Shown here: positions 14,277 to 28,757 of the stretch, piece by piece
Layout of the letters: each line of letters begins with the position of its first letter
How positions within the stretch are numbered: position 1 is the first letter of the stretch
From: Megachile rotundata
Lineage: Eukaryota; Arthropoda; Insecta; Hymenoptera; Megachilidae
Assembly: GCF_050947335.1 (NCBI RefSeq)
Contig: NW_027473628.1
Location: 1-64,000 of the forward strand
Direction: 5' to 3'
DNA: 64,000 nt
Translations under genes and position numbers: made by a program
Notes under the pieces: generated by a model
Seen by the model: the letters and a program-made list of their open reading frames with translations, nothing else
Database searches by the model: none
Told to the model about the DNA's origin: nothing

Positions 14277-17200
14277 GTAATTGTCGTTCTATCGATCATA
14301 TCTGCATAATATGGTTAATAAAATCAGTTAGATTGATAATAGTGAGTGTAATAAATATAGTAATTGTCGTTCTATCGCTCATATAAGCACAATATGGCTA
14401 ATAATATGAGTTAGATTGATAATAATAAGAGTAATAAGTATAGTAATTGTCGTTCTATCGATCATATAAGCATAATATGGCTAATAATATGAGTTAGATT
14501 GATAATAATAAGTGTAATAAGTATAGTAATTGTCGTTCTATCGATCATAATTGCATAATATGGTTAATAATATGAATTAGATTGATAATAATAAGAGAAA
14601 TGAGTATAGTAATTGTCGTACTATCGATCAGATAAGCATAACATGGCTAATAATATGAGTCAGATTGATAATAATAAGTGTAATAAGTATAGTAATTGTC
14701 GTTCTATCGATCATACCTGCATAATATGGTTAATAATATGAGTTAGATTGATAACAGTAAGAGTAATGAGTATAGTAACTGTCGTACTATCGATCATATA
14801 AGCATAATATGGCTTATAATGTGAGTTAGATTGATAATAGTGAGTGCAATAAATATAGTCATTGTCGTTCTATCGCTCATATAAGCACAATATGGCTAAT
14901 AATATGAGTTAGATTGATAATTATAAGAGTAATAAGTATAGTAATTGTCGTTCTATCGATCATTTAAGCATAATATGGCTAATAATATGAGTTAGATTGA
15001 TAACAGTGAGTGTAATAAGTATAGTGAATGTCGTTCTATCGATCATATCAGCATAATATGGGTAATAATATGAGTTAGATTAATAATAATAAGAGTAATA
15101 AGTATAGTAATTGTCGTTCTATCGATCATTTAAGCATAATATGGCTAATAATATGAGTCAGATTGATAATAATAACAGTAATAAGTATAGTAATTGTCGT
15201 TCTATCGACAATATAAGCATAATATGGCTAATAATATGAGTTAGATTGATAATACTAAGAGTAGTGAGTATAGTAATTCTCGTTCTATCGATCATATAAG
15301 CATAATATGGCTAATAATATGAGTTAGATTGATAATAATGAGAGTAATAAGTATAGTAACTGTCGTTCTATCGATCATATAAGCATAATATGGCTAATAA
15401 TATGAGTTAGAGTGATAATACTAAGAGTAGTGAGTATAGTAATTCTCATTCTATCGATCATATAAGCATAATATGGCTAATAATATGAGTTAGATTGATA
15501 ATAATAAGGGTAATAAGTATAGTAATTGTCGTTCTCTCGATCATATAAGCATAATATGGCTAATAATATGAGTTAGATTGATAATACTAAGAGGAGTGAG
15601 TATAGTAATTGTCTTTCTATCGATCATATAAGCATAATATGGCTAATAATATGAGTTAGATTGATAATAATAAGAGTAATGAGTATAGTAATTGTAGTTC
15701 TATCGATCATATCTGCATAATATGGTTAATAATATGAGTTAGAATGATAATAATAAGAGTAATAAGTATAGTAATTGTCGTTCTATCGATCATATCTGCA
15801 TAATATGGTTAATAATATGAGTTATATTGATAATAGTGAGTGTAATAAGTATAGTGAATGTCGTTCTATCGTTCATATCAGCATAATATGGGTAATAATA
15901 TGAGTTGGATTGATAATAATAAGAGTAATGAGTATAGTAATTGTAGTTCTATCGATCATATAAGCATAATGTGGCTAATAATATGAGTCAGATTCATACT
16001 AATACGAGTAATAAGTACAGTAATTGTCGTTCTATCGATCATATAAGCATAATATGGCTAATAATATCAGTTAGATTTACAATAATAAGAGTAATAAGTA
16101 TAGTTATTGTCGTTCTATCGATCATATAAGCACAATATGGCTAATAATATAAGTTAGATTGATAATAATAAGAGTCATAAGTATAGTAATTGTCGTTCTA
16201 TCGATCATATCTGCATAATATGGTTAATAATATGAGTTAGATTGATAATAGTGAGTGTAATAAATATAGTAATTGTCGTTCTATCGCTCATATAAGCACA
16301 ATATGGCTAATAATATGAGTTAGATTGATAATAATAAGAGTAATAAGTATAGTAATTGTCGTTCTATCGATCATATAAGCATAATATGGCTAATAATATG
16401 AGTTAGATTGATAATAATAAGTGTAATAAGTATAGTAATTGTCGTTCTATCGATCATAATTGCATAATATGGTTAATAATATGAATTAGATTGATAATAA
16501 TAAGAGAAATGAGTATAGTAATTGTCGTACTATCGATCAGATAAGCATAACATGGCTAATAATATGAGTCAGATTGATAATAATAAGTGTAATAAGTATA
16601 GTAATTGTCGTTCTATCGATCATACCTGCATAATATGGTTAATAATATGAGTTAGATTGATAACAATAAGAGTAATGAGTATAGTAATTGTCGTACTATC
16701 GATCATATAAGCATAATATGGCTTATAATGTGAGTTAGATTGATAATAGTGAGTGCAATAAATATAGTCATTGTCGTTCTATCGCTCATATAAGCACAAT
16801 ATGGCTAATAATATGAGTTAGATTGATAATTATAAGAGTAATAAGTATAGTAATTGTCGTTCTATCGATCATTTAAGCATAATATGGCTAATAATATGAG
16901 TTAGATTGATAACAGTGAGTGTAATAAGTATAGTGAATGTCGTTCTATCGATCATATCAGCATAATATGGGTAATAATATGAGTTAGATTGATAATAATA
17001 AGAGTAATAAGTATAGTAATTGTCGTTCTATCGATCATTTAAGCATAATATGGCTAATAATATGAGTCAGATTGATAATAATAACAGTAATACGTATAGT
17101 AATTGTCGTTCTATCGACAATATAAGCATAATATGGCTAATAATATGAGTTAGATTGATAATACTAAGAGTAGTGAGTATAGTAATTCTCGTTCTATCGA

Positions 17201-18364
17201 TCATATAAGCATAATATGGCTAATAATATGAGTTAGATTGATAATAATGAGAGTAATAAGTATAGTAACTGTCGTTCTATCGATCATATAAGCATAATAT
17301 GGCTAATAATATGAGTTAGAGTGATAATACTAAGAGTAGTGAGTATAGTAATTCTCATTCTATCGATCATATAAGCATAATATGGCTAATAATATGAGTT
17401 AGATTGATAATAATAAGGGTAATAAGTATAGTAATTGTCGTTCTCTCGATCATATAAGCATAATATGGCTAATAATATGAGTTAGATTGATAATACTAAG
17501 AGGAGTGAGTATAGTAATTGTCTTTCTATCGATCATATAAGCATAATATGGCTAATAATATGAGTTAGATTGATAATAATAAGAGTAATGAGTATAGTAA
17601 TTGTAGTTCTATCGATCATATCTGCATAATATGGTTAATAATATGAGTTAGAATGATAATAATAAGAGTAATAAGTATAGTAATTGTCGTTCTATCGATC
17701 ATATCTGCATAATATGGTTAATAATATCAGTTAGATTGATAATAGTGAGTGTAATAAGTATAGTGAATGTCGTTCTATCGTTCATATCAGCATAATATGG
17801 GTAATAATATGAGTTGGATTGATAATAATAAGAGTAATGAGTATAGTAATTGTAGTTCTATCGATCATATAAGCATAATGTGGCTAATAATATGAGTCAG
17901 ATTCATACTAATACGAGTAATAAGTATAGTAATTGTCGTTCTATCGATCATATAAGCATAATATGGCTAATAATATCAGTTAGATTTACAATAATAAGAG
18001 TAATAAGTATAGTAATTGTCGTTCTATCGATCATATAAGCACAATATGGCTAATAATATAAGTTAGATTGATAATAATAAGAGTCATAAGTATAGTAATT
18101 GTCGTTCTATCGATCATATCTGCATAATATGGTTAATAATATGAGTTAGATTGATAATAGTGAGTGTAATAAATATAGTAATTGTCGTTCTATCGCTCAT
18201 ATAAGCACAATATGGCTAATAATATGAGTTAGATTGATAATAATAAGAGTAATAAGTATAGTAATTGTCGTTCTATCGATCATATAAGCATAATATGGCT
18301 AATAATATGAGTTAGATTGATAATAATAAGTGTAATAAGTATAGTAATTGTCGTTCTATCGATC
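14277..18364 (+). repeat. 23-monomer (1909-bp) HOR, about 2.1 copies
   Basis: Bases 14277-16185 and 16186-18094 are successive copies at 1909 bp (23 x 83), and a third begins at 18095 and stops near 18364. Markers at this spacing are the GTCTTTCTATCG monomer (15605, 17514), the TTCATACTAATACGAG monomer and CATACCTGC. The copies differ at a few sites, such as AATAAAATCAG near 14320 against AATAATATGAG near 16229, and TAATAAGTATAG near 15182 against TAATACGTATAG near 17091. The third copy breaks where a TTAGGTTGATAATAACAAG monomer follows instead of CATAATTGC. Confidence 0.88.
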
Positions 18365-20735
18365 ATATAAGCATAATATGGCTAATAATATGAGTTAGGT
18401 TGATAATAACAAGAGTAATAAGTATAGTAAATGTCGTGCTATCGATCATATCTGCATAATATGGTTAATAATATGAGTTAGATGGATAATAGTGAGTGTA
18501 ATAAGTATAGTAATTGTCGTTCTGTCGACCATATTAGCATAATATGGTTAATAAAATGAGTTAGATTGATAATAATAAGAGTAATGAGTATAGTAATTGT
18601 AGTTCTATCGATCATATAAGCATAATGTGGCTAATAATATGAGTCAGATTCATACTAATACGAGTAATAAGTATAGTAATTGTCGTTCTATCGATCATAT
18701 AAGCATAATATGGCTAATAATATCAGTTAGATTTACAATAATAAGAGTAATAAGTATAGTAATTGTCGTTCTATCGATCATATAAGCACAATATGGCTAA
18801 TAATATAAGTTAGATTGATAATAATAAGAGTCATAAGTATAGTAATTGTCGTACTATCGATCATATAAGCATAATATGGCTTATAATGTGAGTTAGATTG
18901 ATAATAGTGAGTGCAATAAATATAGTCATTGTCGTTCTATCGCTCATATAAGCACAATATGGCTAATAATATGAGTTAGATTGATAATTATAAGAGTAAT
19001 AAGTATAGTAATTGTCGTTCTATCGATCATTTAAGCATAATATGGCTAATAATATGAGTTAGATTGATAACAGTGAGTGTAATAAGTATAGTGAATGTCG
19101 TTCTATCGATCATATCAGCATAATATGGGTAATAATATGAGTTAGATTGATAATAATAAGAGTAATAAGTATAGTAATTGTCGTTCTATCGATCATTTAA
19201 GCATAATATGGCTAATAATATGAGTCAGATTGATAATAATAACAGTAATACGTATAGTAATTGTCGTTCTATCGACAATATAAGCATAATATGGCTAATA
19301 ATATGAGTTAGATTGATAATACTAAGAGTAGTGAGTATAGTAATTCTCGTTCTATCGATCATATAAGCATAATATGGCTAATAATATGAGTTAGATTGAT
19401 AATAATGAGAGTAATAAGTATAGTAACTGTCGTTCTATCGATCATATAAGCATAATATGGCTAATAATATGAGTTAGAGTGATAATACTAAGAGTAGTGA
19501 GTATAGTAATTCTCATTCTATCGATCATATAAGCATAATATGGCTAATAATATGAGTTAGATTGATAATAATAAGGGTAATAAGTATAGTAATTGTCGTT
19601 CTCTCGATCATATAAGCATAATATGGCTAATAATATGAGTTAGATTGATAATACTAAGAGGAGTGAGTATAGTAATTGTCTTTCTATCGATCATATAAGC
19701 ATAATATGGCTAATAATATGAGTTAGATTGATAATAATAAGAGTAATGAGTATAGTAATTGTAGTTCTATCGATCATATCTGCATAATATGGTTAATAAT
19801 ATGAGTTAGAATGATAATAATAAGAGTAATAAGTATAGTAATTGTCGTTCTATCGATCATATCTGCATAATATGGTTAATAATATCAGTTAGATTGATAA
19901 TAGTGAGTGTAATAAGTATAGTGAATGTCGTTCTATCGTTCATATCAGCATAATATGGGTAATAATATGAGTTGGATTGATAATAATAAGAGTAATGAGT
20001 ATAGTAATTGTAGTTCTATCGATCATATAAGCATAATGTGGCTAATAATATGAGTCAGATTCATACTAATACGAGTAATAAGTATAGTAATTGTCGTTCT
20101 ATCGATCATATAAGCATAATATGGCTAATAATATCAGTTAGATTTACAATAATAAGAGTAATAAGTATAGTAATTGTCGTTCTATCGATCATATAAGCAC
20201 AATATGGCTAATAATATAAGTTAGATTGATAATAATAAGGGTCATAAGTATAGTAATTGTCGTTCTATCGATCATATCTGCATAATATGGTTAATAATAT
20301 GAGTTAGATTGATAATAGTGAGTGTAATAAATATAGTAATTGTCGTTCTATCGCTCATATAAGCACAATATGGCTAATAATATGAGTTAGATTGATAATA
20401 ATAAGAGTAATAAGTATAGTAATTGTCGTTCTATCGATCATATAAGCATAATATGGCTAATAATATGAGTTAGATTGATAATAATAAGTGTAATAAGTAT
20501 AGTAATTGTCGTTCTATCGATCATATAAGCATAATATGGCTAATAATATGAGTTAGGTTGATAATAACAAGAGTAATAAGTATAGTAAATGTCGTGCTAT
20601 CGATCATATCTGCATAATATGGTTAATAATATGAGTTAGATGGATAATAGTGAGTGTAATAAGTATAGTAATTGTCGTTCTGTCGACCATATTAGCATAA
20701 TATGGTTAATAAAATGAGTTAGATTGATAATAATA
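16684..20735 (+). repeat. 26-monomer (2158-bp) HOR, about 1.9 copies
   Basis: The monomer with GTCGTACTATCG at 16684 recurs at 18842, and the run continues at a 2158-bp offset (26 x 83) to about 18577 / 20735. Other pairs are GTCTTTC at 17514 and 19672, and GTCGAC at 18524 and 20682. The junction at 18842 joins an AGAGTCATAAGTATA tail directly to a GTCGTACTATCG head, which in other places belong to different neighbours. This unit overlaps the 23-monomer repeat, so two exchange events with different spacing affected the same DNA. Confidence 0.87.
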
Positions 20736-22541
20736 AGAGTAATAAGTATAGTATTTGTCGTTCTATCGATCATATAAGCATAATATGGCTAATAATACGA
20801 GTTAGATTGATAATAATAAGAGTAATGAGTATAGTAATTGTAGTTCTATCGATCATTTAAGCATAATATGGCTAATAATATGAGTTAGATTGATAATAAT
20901 AAGAGCAATGAGTATAGTGATTGTAGTTCTATCGATCATATCTGCATAATATGGTTAATAATATGAGTTAGATTGATAATAATAAGAGTAATAAGTATAG
21001 TAATTGTCGTTATATCGATCATATAACCATAATATGGCTAAGAGCATGAGTTAGATTGATAATAATAAGAGTAATGAGTATAGTAATTGTCGTTCTATCG
21101 ATCATATCTGCATAATATGGTTAATAAAATCAGTTAGATTGATAATAGTGAGTGTAATAAATATAGTAATTGTCGTTCTATCGCTCATATAAGCACAATA
21201 TGGCTAATAATATGAGTTAGATTGATAATAATAAGAGTAATAAGTATAGTAATTGTCGTTCTATCGATCATATAAGCATAATATGGCTAATAATATGAGT
21301 TAGATTGATAATAATAAGTGTAATAAGTATAGTAATTGTCGTTCTATCGATCATAATTGCATAATATGGTTAATAATATGAATTAGATTGATAATAATAA
21401 GAGAAATGAGTATAGTAATTGTCGTACTATCGATCAGATAAGCATAACATGGCTAATAATATGAGTCAGATTGATAATAATAAGTGTAATAAGTATAGTA
21501 ATTGTCGTTCTATCGATCATACCTGCATAATATGGTTAATAATATGAGTTAGATTGATAACAATAAGAGTAATGAGTATAGTAATTGTCGTACTATCGAT
21601 CATATAAGCATAATATGGCTTATAATGTGAGTTAGATTGATAATAGTGAGTGCAATAAATATAGTCATTGTCGTTCTATCGCTCATATAAGCACAATATG
21701 GCTAATAATATGAGTTAGATTGATAATTATAAGAGTAATAAGTATAGTAATTGTCGTTCTATCGATCATTTAAGCATAATATGGCTAATAATATGAGTTA
21801 GATTGATAACAGTGAGTGTAATAAGTATAGTGAATGTCGTTCTATCGATCATATCAGCATAATATGGGTAATAATATGAGTTAGATTGATAATAATAAGA
21901 GTAATAAGTATAGTAATTGTCGTTCTATCGATCATTTAAGCATAATATGGCTAATAATATGAGTCAGATTGATAATAATAACAGTAATAAGTATAGTAAT
22001 TGTCGTTCTATCGACAATATAAGCATAATATGGCTAATAATATGAGTTAGATTGATAATACTAAGAGTAGTGAGTATAGTAATTCTCGTTCTATCGATCA
22101 TATAAGCATAATATGGCTAATAATGTGAGTTAGATTGATAATAATGAGAGTAATAAGTATAGTAACTGTCGTTCTATCGATCATATAAGCATAATATGGC
22201 TAATAATATGAGTTAGAGTGATAATACTAAGAGTAGTGAGTATAGTAATTCTCATTCTATCGATCATATAAGCATAATATGGCTAATAATATGAGTTAGA
22301 TTGATAATAATAAGGGTAATAAGTATAGTAATTGTCGTTCTCTCGATCATATAAGCATAATATGGCTAATAATATGAGTTAGATTGATAATACTAAGAGG
22401 AGTGAGTATAGTAATTGTCTTTCTATCGATCATATAAGCATAATATGGCTAATAATATGAGTTAGATTGATAATAATAAGAGTAATGAGTATAGTAATTG
22501 TAGTTCTATCGATCATATCTGCATAATATGGTTAATAATAT
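20546..22541 (+). repeat. Segment copied from 13.74-15.74 kb, 82 monomers away
   Basis: This run matches 13740-15735 at an offset of 6806 bp (82 x 83). Shared rare markers are AATAAAATCAG (near 14320 and 21126), AGAGCAATGAG (near 14095 and 20901) and GTCTTTC (15605 and 22411). At 22541 the copy skips one monomer, the TTAGAATGATAAT unit present near 15738, and continues at an offset of 6723 bp. It has GATAACAATAAGAG where the left copy has GATAACAGTAAGAG, and TAATGTGAG near 22123 where the left has TAATATGAG. Confidence 0.85.
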
Positions 22542-23406
22542 GAGTTAGATTGATAATAGTGAGTGTAATAAGTATAGTGAATGTCGTTCTATCGTTCATA
22601 TCAGCATAATATGGGTAATAATATGAGTTGGATTGATAATAATAAGAGTAATGAGTATAGTAATTGTAGTTCTATCGATCATATAAGCATAATGTGGCTA
22701 ATAATATGAGTCAGATTCATACTAATACGAGTAATAAGTATAGTAATTGTCGTTCTATCGATCATATAAGCATAATATGGCTAATAATATCAGTTAGATT
22801 TACAATAATAAGAGTAATAAGTATAGTAATTGTCGTTCTATCGATCATATAAGCACAATATGGCTAATAATATAAGTTAGATTGATAATAATAAGAGTCA
22901 TAAGTATAGTAATTGTCGTTCTATCGATCATATCTGCATAATATGGTTAATAATATGAGTTAGATTGATAATAGTGAGTGTAATAAATATAGTAATTGTC
23001 GTTCTATCGCTCATATAAGCACAATATGGCTAATAATATGAGTTAGATTGATAATAATAAGAGTAATAAGTATAGTAATTGTCGTTCTATCGATCATATA
23101 AGCATAATATGGCTAATAATATGAGTTAGATTGATAATAATAAGTGTAATAAGTATAGTAATTGTCGTTCTATCGATCATAATTGCATAATATGGTTAAT
23201 AATATGAATTAGATTGATAATAATAAGAGAAATGAGTATAGTAATTGTCGTACTATCGATCATATAAGCATAATATGGCTAATAATATGAGTTAGATTGA
23301 TAATAGTGAGTGTAATAAATATAGTAATTGTCGTTCTATCGCTCATATAAGCACAATATGGTTAATAATATGAGTTAGATTGATAATAATAAGAGTAATA
23401 AGTATA
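22542..23406 (+). repeat. Satellite bridge between the 26- and 19-monomer HORs
   Basis: About ten monomers, all in register, that repeat orders seen near 15.8-16.4 kb and then 7.6-8.0 or 11.8-12.1 kb. They include the TTCATACTAATACGAG, AATATAAGTTAG, CATAATTGC and GTCGTACTATCG types. No unique DNA, ORF or other feature is visible. The change of partner along this stretch makes it look like a recombinant join between older array segments. Confidence 0.75.
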
Positions 23407-24983
23407 GTAATTGTCGTTCTATCGATCATATATGCATAATATCGTTAATAATATGAGTTAGATTGATAATAGTGAGTGTAATAAGTATAGTGAATGTCGT
23501 TCTATCGATCATATCAGCATAATATGGCTAATAATATGAGTTAGATTCATAATAATAAGAGTAATAAGTAGAGTAATTGTCGTTCTATCGATCATATCTG
23601 CATAATATGGTTAATAATATGAGTTAGATTGACAACAATAAGAGAAATGAGTATAGTAGTTGTCGTACTATCGATCATATAAGCATAATATGGCTTATAA
23701 TGTGAGTTAGATTGATAATAGTGAGTGCAATAAATATAGTAATTGTCGTTCTATCGCTCATATAAACACAATATGGCTAATAATATGAGTTAGATTGATA
23801 ATAATAAGAGTAATAAGTATAGTAATTGTCGTTCTATCGATCATATAAGCATAATAGGGCTAATAATATGAGTTAGATTGATAATAATAAGAGTAATAAG
23901 TATAGTAATTGTCGTTCTATCGATCATATCTGCATAATATGGTTAATAATATGAGTTAGATTGATAATATTATGAGTAATAAGTATAGTAATTGTCGTTA
24001 TATCGATCATATAACCATAATATGGCTAATAGCATGAGTTAGATTGATAATAATAAGAGTAATGAGTATAGTAATTGTCGTTCTATCTATCATATCTGCA
24101 TAATATGGGTAATAATATGAGTTAGATTCATAATAATAAGAGTAATAAGTACAGTAATTGTCGTTCTATCGATCATATAAGCATAATATGGCTAATAATG
24201 TGAGTTAGATTTATAATAATAAGAGTAATAAGTATAGTAATTGTCGTTCTATCGATCATATAAGCACAATATGGCTAATAATATGAGTTAGATTGATAAT
24301 AATAAGAGTAATAAGTATAGTAATTGTCGTTCTATCGATCATATCTGCATAATATGGTTAATAATATGAGTTAGATTGATAATATTATGAGTAATAAGTA
24401 TAGTCATTGTCGTTATATCGATCATATAACCATAATATGGCTAATAGCATGAGTTAGATTGATAATAATAAGAGTAATGAGTATAGTAATTGTCGTTCTA
24501 TCGATCATATCTGCATAATATGGTTAATAATATGAGTTAGATTGATAATAGAGAGTGTAATAAATATAGTAATTGTCGTTCTATCGCTCATATAAGCACA
24601 ATATGGCTAATAATATGAGTTACATTGATAATAATAAGAGTAATAAGTATAGTAATTGTCGTTATATCGATCATATAACCATAATATGGTTAATAGCATG
24701 AGTTAGATTGATAATAATAAGAGTAATGAGTATAGTAATTGTCGTTCTATCGATCATATCTGCATAATATGGTTAATAATACGAGTTAGATTAATAATAG
24801 TGAGTGTAATAAATATAGTAATTGTCGTTCTATCGCTCATATAAGCACAATATGGCTAATAATATGAGTTGGATTGATAATAATAAGAGTAATGAGTATA
24901 GTAATTGTAGTTCTATCGATCATATAAGCATAATATGGCTAATAATATGTGTAAGATTCATAATAATAAGAGTAATAAGTAGA
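23407..24983 (+). repeat. 19-monomer (1577-bp) HOR, first copy
   Basis: This block recurs from 24984 to about 26.41 kb at an offset of 1577 bp (19 x 83). It carries the monomer with GACAACAATAAGAGAAATG followed by GTAGTTGTCGTACTATCG (23656, copy 25233) and the GCATAATAGGG monomer (23822, copy 25399). Within it, the order GCATAATAGGG, CATATCTGC, TTATATCGAT/TAGCATG and ATCTATCATATC matches 3.16-4.15 kb, so this segment was derived from, or shares an ancestor with, the left half of the window. Confidence 0.87.
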
Positions 24984-26411
24984 GTAATTGTCGTTCTATC
25001 GATCATATATGCATAATATGGTTAATAATATGAGTTAGATTGATAATAGTGAGTGTAATAAGTATAGTGAATGTCGTTCTATCGATCATATCAGCATAAT
25101 ATGGCTAATAATATGAGTTAGATTCATAATAATAAGAGTAATAAGTAGAGTAATTGTCGTTCTATCGATCATATCTGCATAATATGGTTAATAATATGAG
25201 TTAGATTGACAACAATAAGAGAAATGAGTATAGTAGTTGTCGTACTATCGATCATATAAGCATAATATGGCTTATAATGTGAGTTAGATTGATAATAGTG
25301 AGTGCAATAAATATAGTAATTGTCGTTCTATCGCTCATATAAACACAATATGGCTAATAATATGAGTTAGATTGATAATAATAAGAGTAATAAGTATAGT
25401 AATTGTCGTTCTATCGATCATATAAGCATAATAGGGCTAATAATATGAGTTAGATTGATAATAATAAGAGTAATAAGTATAGTAATTGTCGTTCTATCGA
25501 TCATATCTGCATAATATGGTTAATAATATGAGTTAGATTGATAATATTATGAGTAATAAGTATAGTAATTGTCGTTATATCGATCATATAACCATAATAT
25601 GGCTAATAGCATGAGTTAGATTGATAATAATAAGAGTAATGAGTATAGTAATTGTCGTTCTATCTATCATATCTGCATAATATGGGTAATAATATGAGTT
25701 AGATTCATAATAATAAGAGTAATAAGTACAGTAATTGTCGTTCTATCGATCATATAAGCATAATATGGCTAATAATGTGAGTTAGATTTATAATAATAAG
25801 AGTAATAAGTATAGTAATTGTCGTTCTATCGATCATATAAGCACAATATGGCTAATAATATGAGTTAGATTGATAATAATAAGAGTAATAAGTATAGTAA
25901 TTGTCGTTCTATCGATCATATCTGCATAATATGGTTAATAATATGAGTTAGATTGATAATATTATGAGTAATAAGTATAGTAATTGTCGTTATATCGATC
26001 ATATAACCATAATATGGCTAATAGCATGAGTTAGATTGATAATAATAAGAGTAATGAGTATAGTAATTGTCGTTCTATCGATCATATCTGCATAATATGG
26101 TTAATAATATGAGTTAGATTGATAATAGTGAGTGTAATAAATATAGTAATTGTCGTTCTATCGCTCATATAAGCACAATATGGCTAATAATATGAGTTAC
26201 ATTGATAATAATAAGAGTAATAAGTATAGTAATTGTCGTTATATCGATCATATAACCATAATATGGTTAATAGCATGAGTTAGATTGATAATAATAAGAG
26301 TAATGAGTATAGTAATTGTCGTTCTATCGATCATATCTGCATAATATGGTTAATAATATGAGTTAGATTGATAATAGTGAGTGTAATAAATATAGTAATT
26401 GTCGTTCTATC
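24984..26411 (+). repeat. 19-monomer HOR, second (partial) copy
   Basis: The counterpart of 23407-24834. It differs by GGTTAAT against CGTTAAT near 23443, and by TAGTAATTG against TAGTCATTG near 24403, among other sites. It ends where a CTCTTATAAGCACA monomer (26395) replaces the CTCATATAAGC monomer of the first copy (24818). The stretch from about 24861 to 26150 is also copied at 28845-30134, an offset of 3984 bp (48 x 83). Confidence 0.85.
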
Positions 26412-26726
26412 GCTCTTATAAGCACAATATGGTTAATAATATGAGTTAGATTGATAATAATAAGAGTGATAAGTATAGTAGTTGTCGTTCTATCGATCAT
26501 ATATGCATAATATGGTTAATAATATGAGTTAGATTGATAATAGTAAATGTAATAAGTATAGTGAATGTCGTTCTATCGATCATATCAGCATAATATGGGT
26601 AATAATATGAGTTGGATTGATAATAATAAGAGTAATGAGTATAGTAATTGTAGTTCTATCGATCATATAAGCATAATATGGCTAATAATATCAGTAAGAT
26701 TCATAATAATAAGAGTAATAAGTATA

Positions 26727-28757
26727 GTAATTGTCGTTCTATCGATCATTTAAGCATTATATGGGGAATAATATGAGTTGGGTTGATAAAAATAAGAATA
26801 ATAAGTATAGTAATTGTCGTTCTATCGATCATATAAGCATAATATGGCTAATAATATGAGTTAGGTTGATAATAACAAGAGTAATGAGTATAGTAATTGT
26901 CGTTCTATCTATCATATCTGCATAATATGGGTAATAATATGAGTTAGATTCATAATAATAAGAGTAATAAGTACAGTAATTGTCGTTCTATCGATCATAT
27001 AAGCATAATATGGCTAATAATATGAGTTAGGTTGATAATAACAAGAGTAATGAGTATAGTAATTGTCGTTCTATCTATCATATCTGCATAATATGGGTAA
27101 TAATATGAGTTAGATTCATAATAATAAGAGTAATAAGTACAGTAATTGTCGTTCTATCGATCATATAAGCATAATATGGCTAATAATGTGAGTTAGATTT
27201 ATAATAATAAGAGTAATAAGTATAGTAATTGTCGTTCTATCGATCATATAAGCACAATATGGCTAATAATATGAGTTAGATTGATAATAATAAGAGTAAT
27301 AAGTATAGTAATTGTCGTTCTATCGATCATATCTGCATAATATGGTTAATAATATGAGTTAGATTGATAATATTATGAGTAATAAGTATAGTAATTGTCG
27401 TTATATCGATCATATAACCATAATATGGCTAATAGCATGAGTTAGATTGATAATAATAAGAGTAATGAGTATAGTAATTGTCGTTCTATCGATCATATCT
27501 GCATAATATGGTTAATAATATGAGTTAGATTGATAATAGTGAGTGTAATAAATATAGTAATTGTCGTTCTATCGCTCTTATATGCACAATATGGTTAATA
27601 ATATGAGTTAGATTGATAATAATAAGAGTGATAAGTATAGTAGTTGTCGTTCTATCGATCATATATGCATAATATGGTTAATAATATGAGTTAGATTGAT
27701 AATAGTAAATGTAATAAGTATAGTGAATGTCGTTCTATCGATCATATCAGCATAATATGGGTAATAATATGAGTTGGATTGATAATAATAAGAGTAATGA
27801 GTATAGTAATTGTAGTTCTATCGATCATATAAGCATAATATGGCTAATAATATGAGTAAGATTCATAATAATAAGAGTAATAAGTATAGTAATTGTCGTT
27901 CTATCGATCATTTAAGCATTATATGGGGAATAATATGAGTTGGGTTGATAAAAATAAGAATAATAAGTATAGTAATTGTCGTTCTATCGATCATATAAGC
28001 ATAATATGGCTAATAATATGAGTTAGGTTGATAATAACAAGAGTAATGAGTATAGTAATTGTCGTTCTATCTATCATATCTGCATAATATGGGTAATAAT
28101 ATGAGTTAGATTCATAATAATAAGAGTAATAAGTACAGTAATTGTCGTTCTATCGATCATATAAGCATAATATGGCTAATAATATGAGTTAGGTTGATAA
28201 TAACAAGAGTAATGAGTATAGTAATTGTCGTTCTATCTATCATATCTGCATAATATGGGTAATAATATGAGTTAGATTCATAATAATAAGAGTAATAAGT
28301 ACAGTAATTGTCGTTCTATCGATCATATAAGCATAATATGGCTAATAATGTGAGTTAGATTTATAATAATAAGAGTAATAAGTATAGTAATTGTCGTTCT
28401 ATCGATCATATAAGCACAATATGGCTAATAATATGAGTTAGATTGATAATAATAAGAGTAATAAGTATAGTAATTGTCGTTCTATCGATCATATCTGCAT
28501 AATATGGTTAATAATATGAGTTAGATTGATAATATTATGAGTAATAAGTATAGTAATTGTCGTTATATCGATCATATAACCATAATATGGCTAATAGCAT
28601 GAGTTAGATTGATAATAATAAGAGTAATGAGTATAGTAATTGTCGTTCTATCGATCATATCTGCATAATATGGTTAATTATATGAGTTAGATTGATAATA
28701 GTGAGTGTAATAAATATAGTAATTGTCGTTCTATCGCTCTTATAAGCACAATATGGT
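26727..28757 (+). repeat. 14-monomer (1162-bp) HOR, first cluster
   Basis: The monomer with CATTTAAGCATTATATGGGG lies at 26727 and 27889, 1162 bp apart (14 x 83). CTCTTATATGC or CTCTTATAAGC monomers lie at 26395, 27557 and 28719 with the same spacing. Each unit contains an internal two-monomer duplication of 166 bp, for example 26893 and 27059. It has an AACAAGAGTAATGAG tail, then ATCTATCATATC, then TTCATAATAATAAG, then AAGTACAGTAATTG. At about 28.76 kb the second unit jumps to the AGTAAATG monomer, two units early, which begins the 48-monomer copy. Confidence 0.87.

Noticed and set aside
24822..25016. 64-codon open reading frame with a TTG start
   Set aside because: It is plain satellite. 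The frame shifts by two bases each monomer and stays open only because two consensus stops are substituted. It has no ribosome-binding or Kozak-like context and no recognisable domain, and it crosses a chimeric monomer.
26565..26753. 62-codon open reading frame with an ATG start
   Set aside because: Same satellite segment as the ORFs near 24.8 and 28.8 kb, opened by TAG to TGG and TGA to TCA changes. Sister copies at 27727 and 30299, with the same monomers, keep TGA and are closed.
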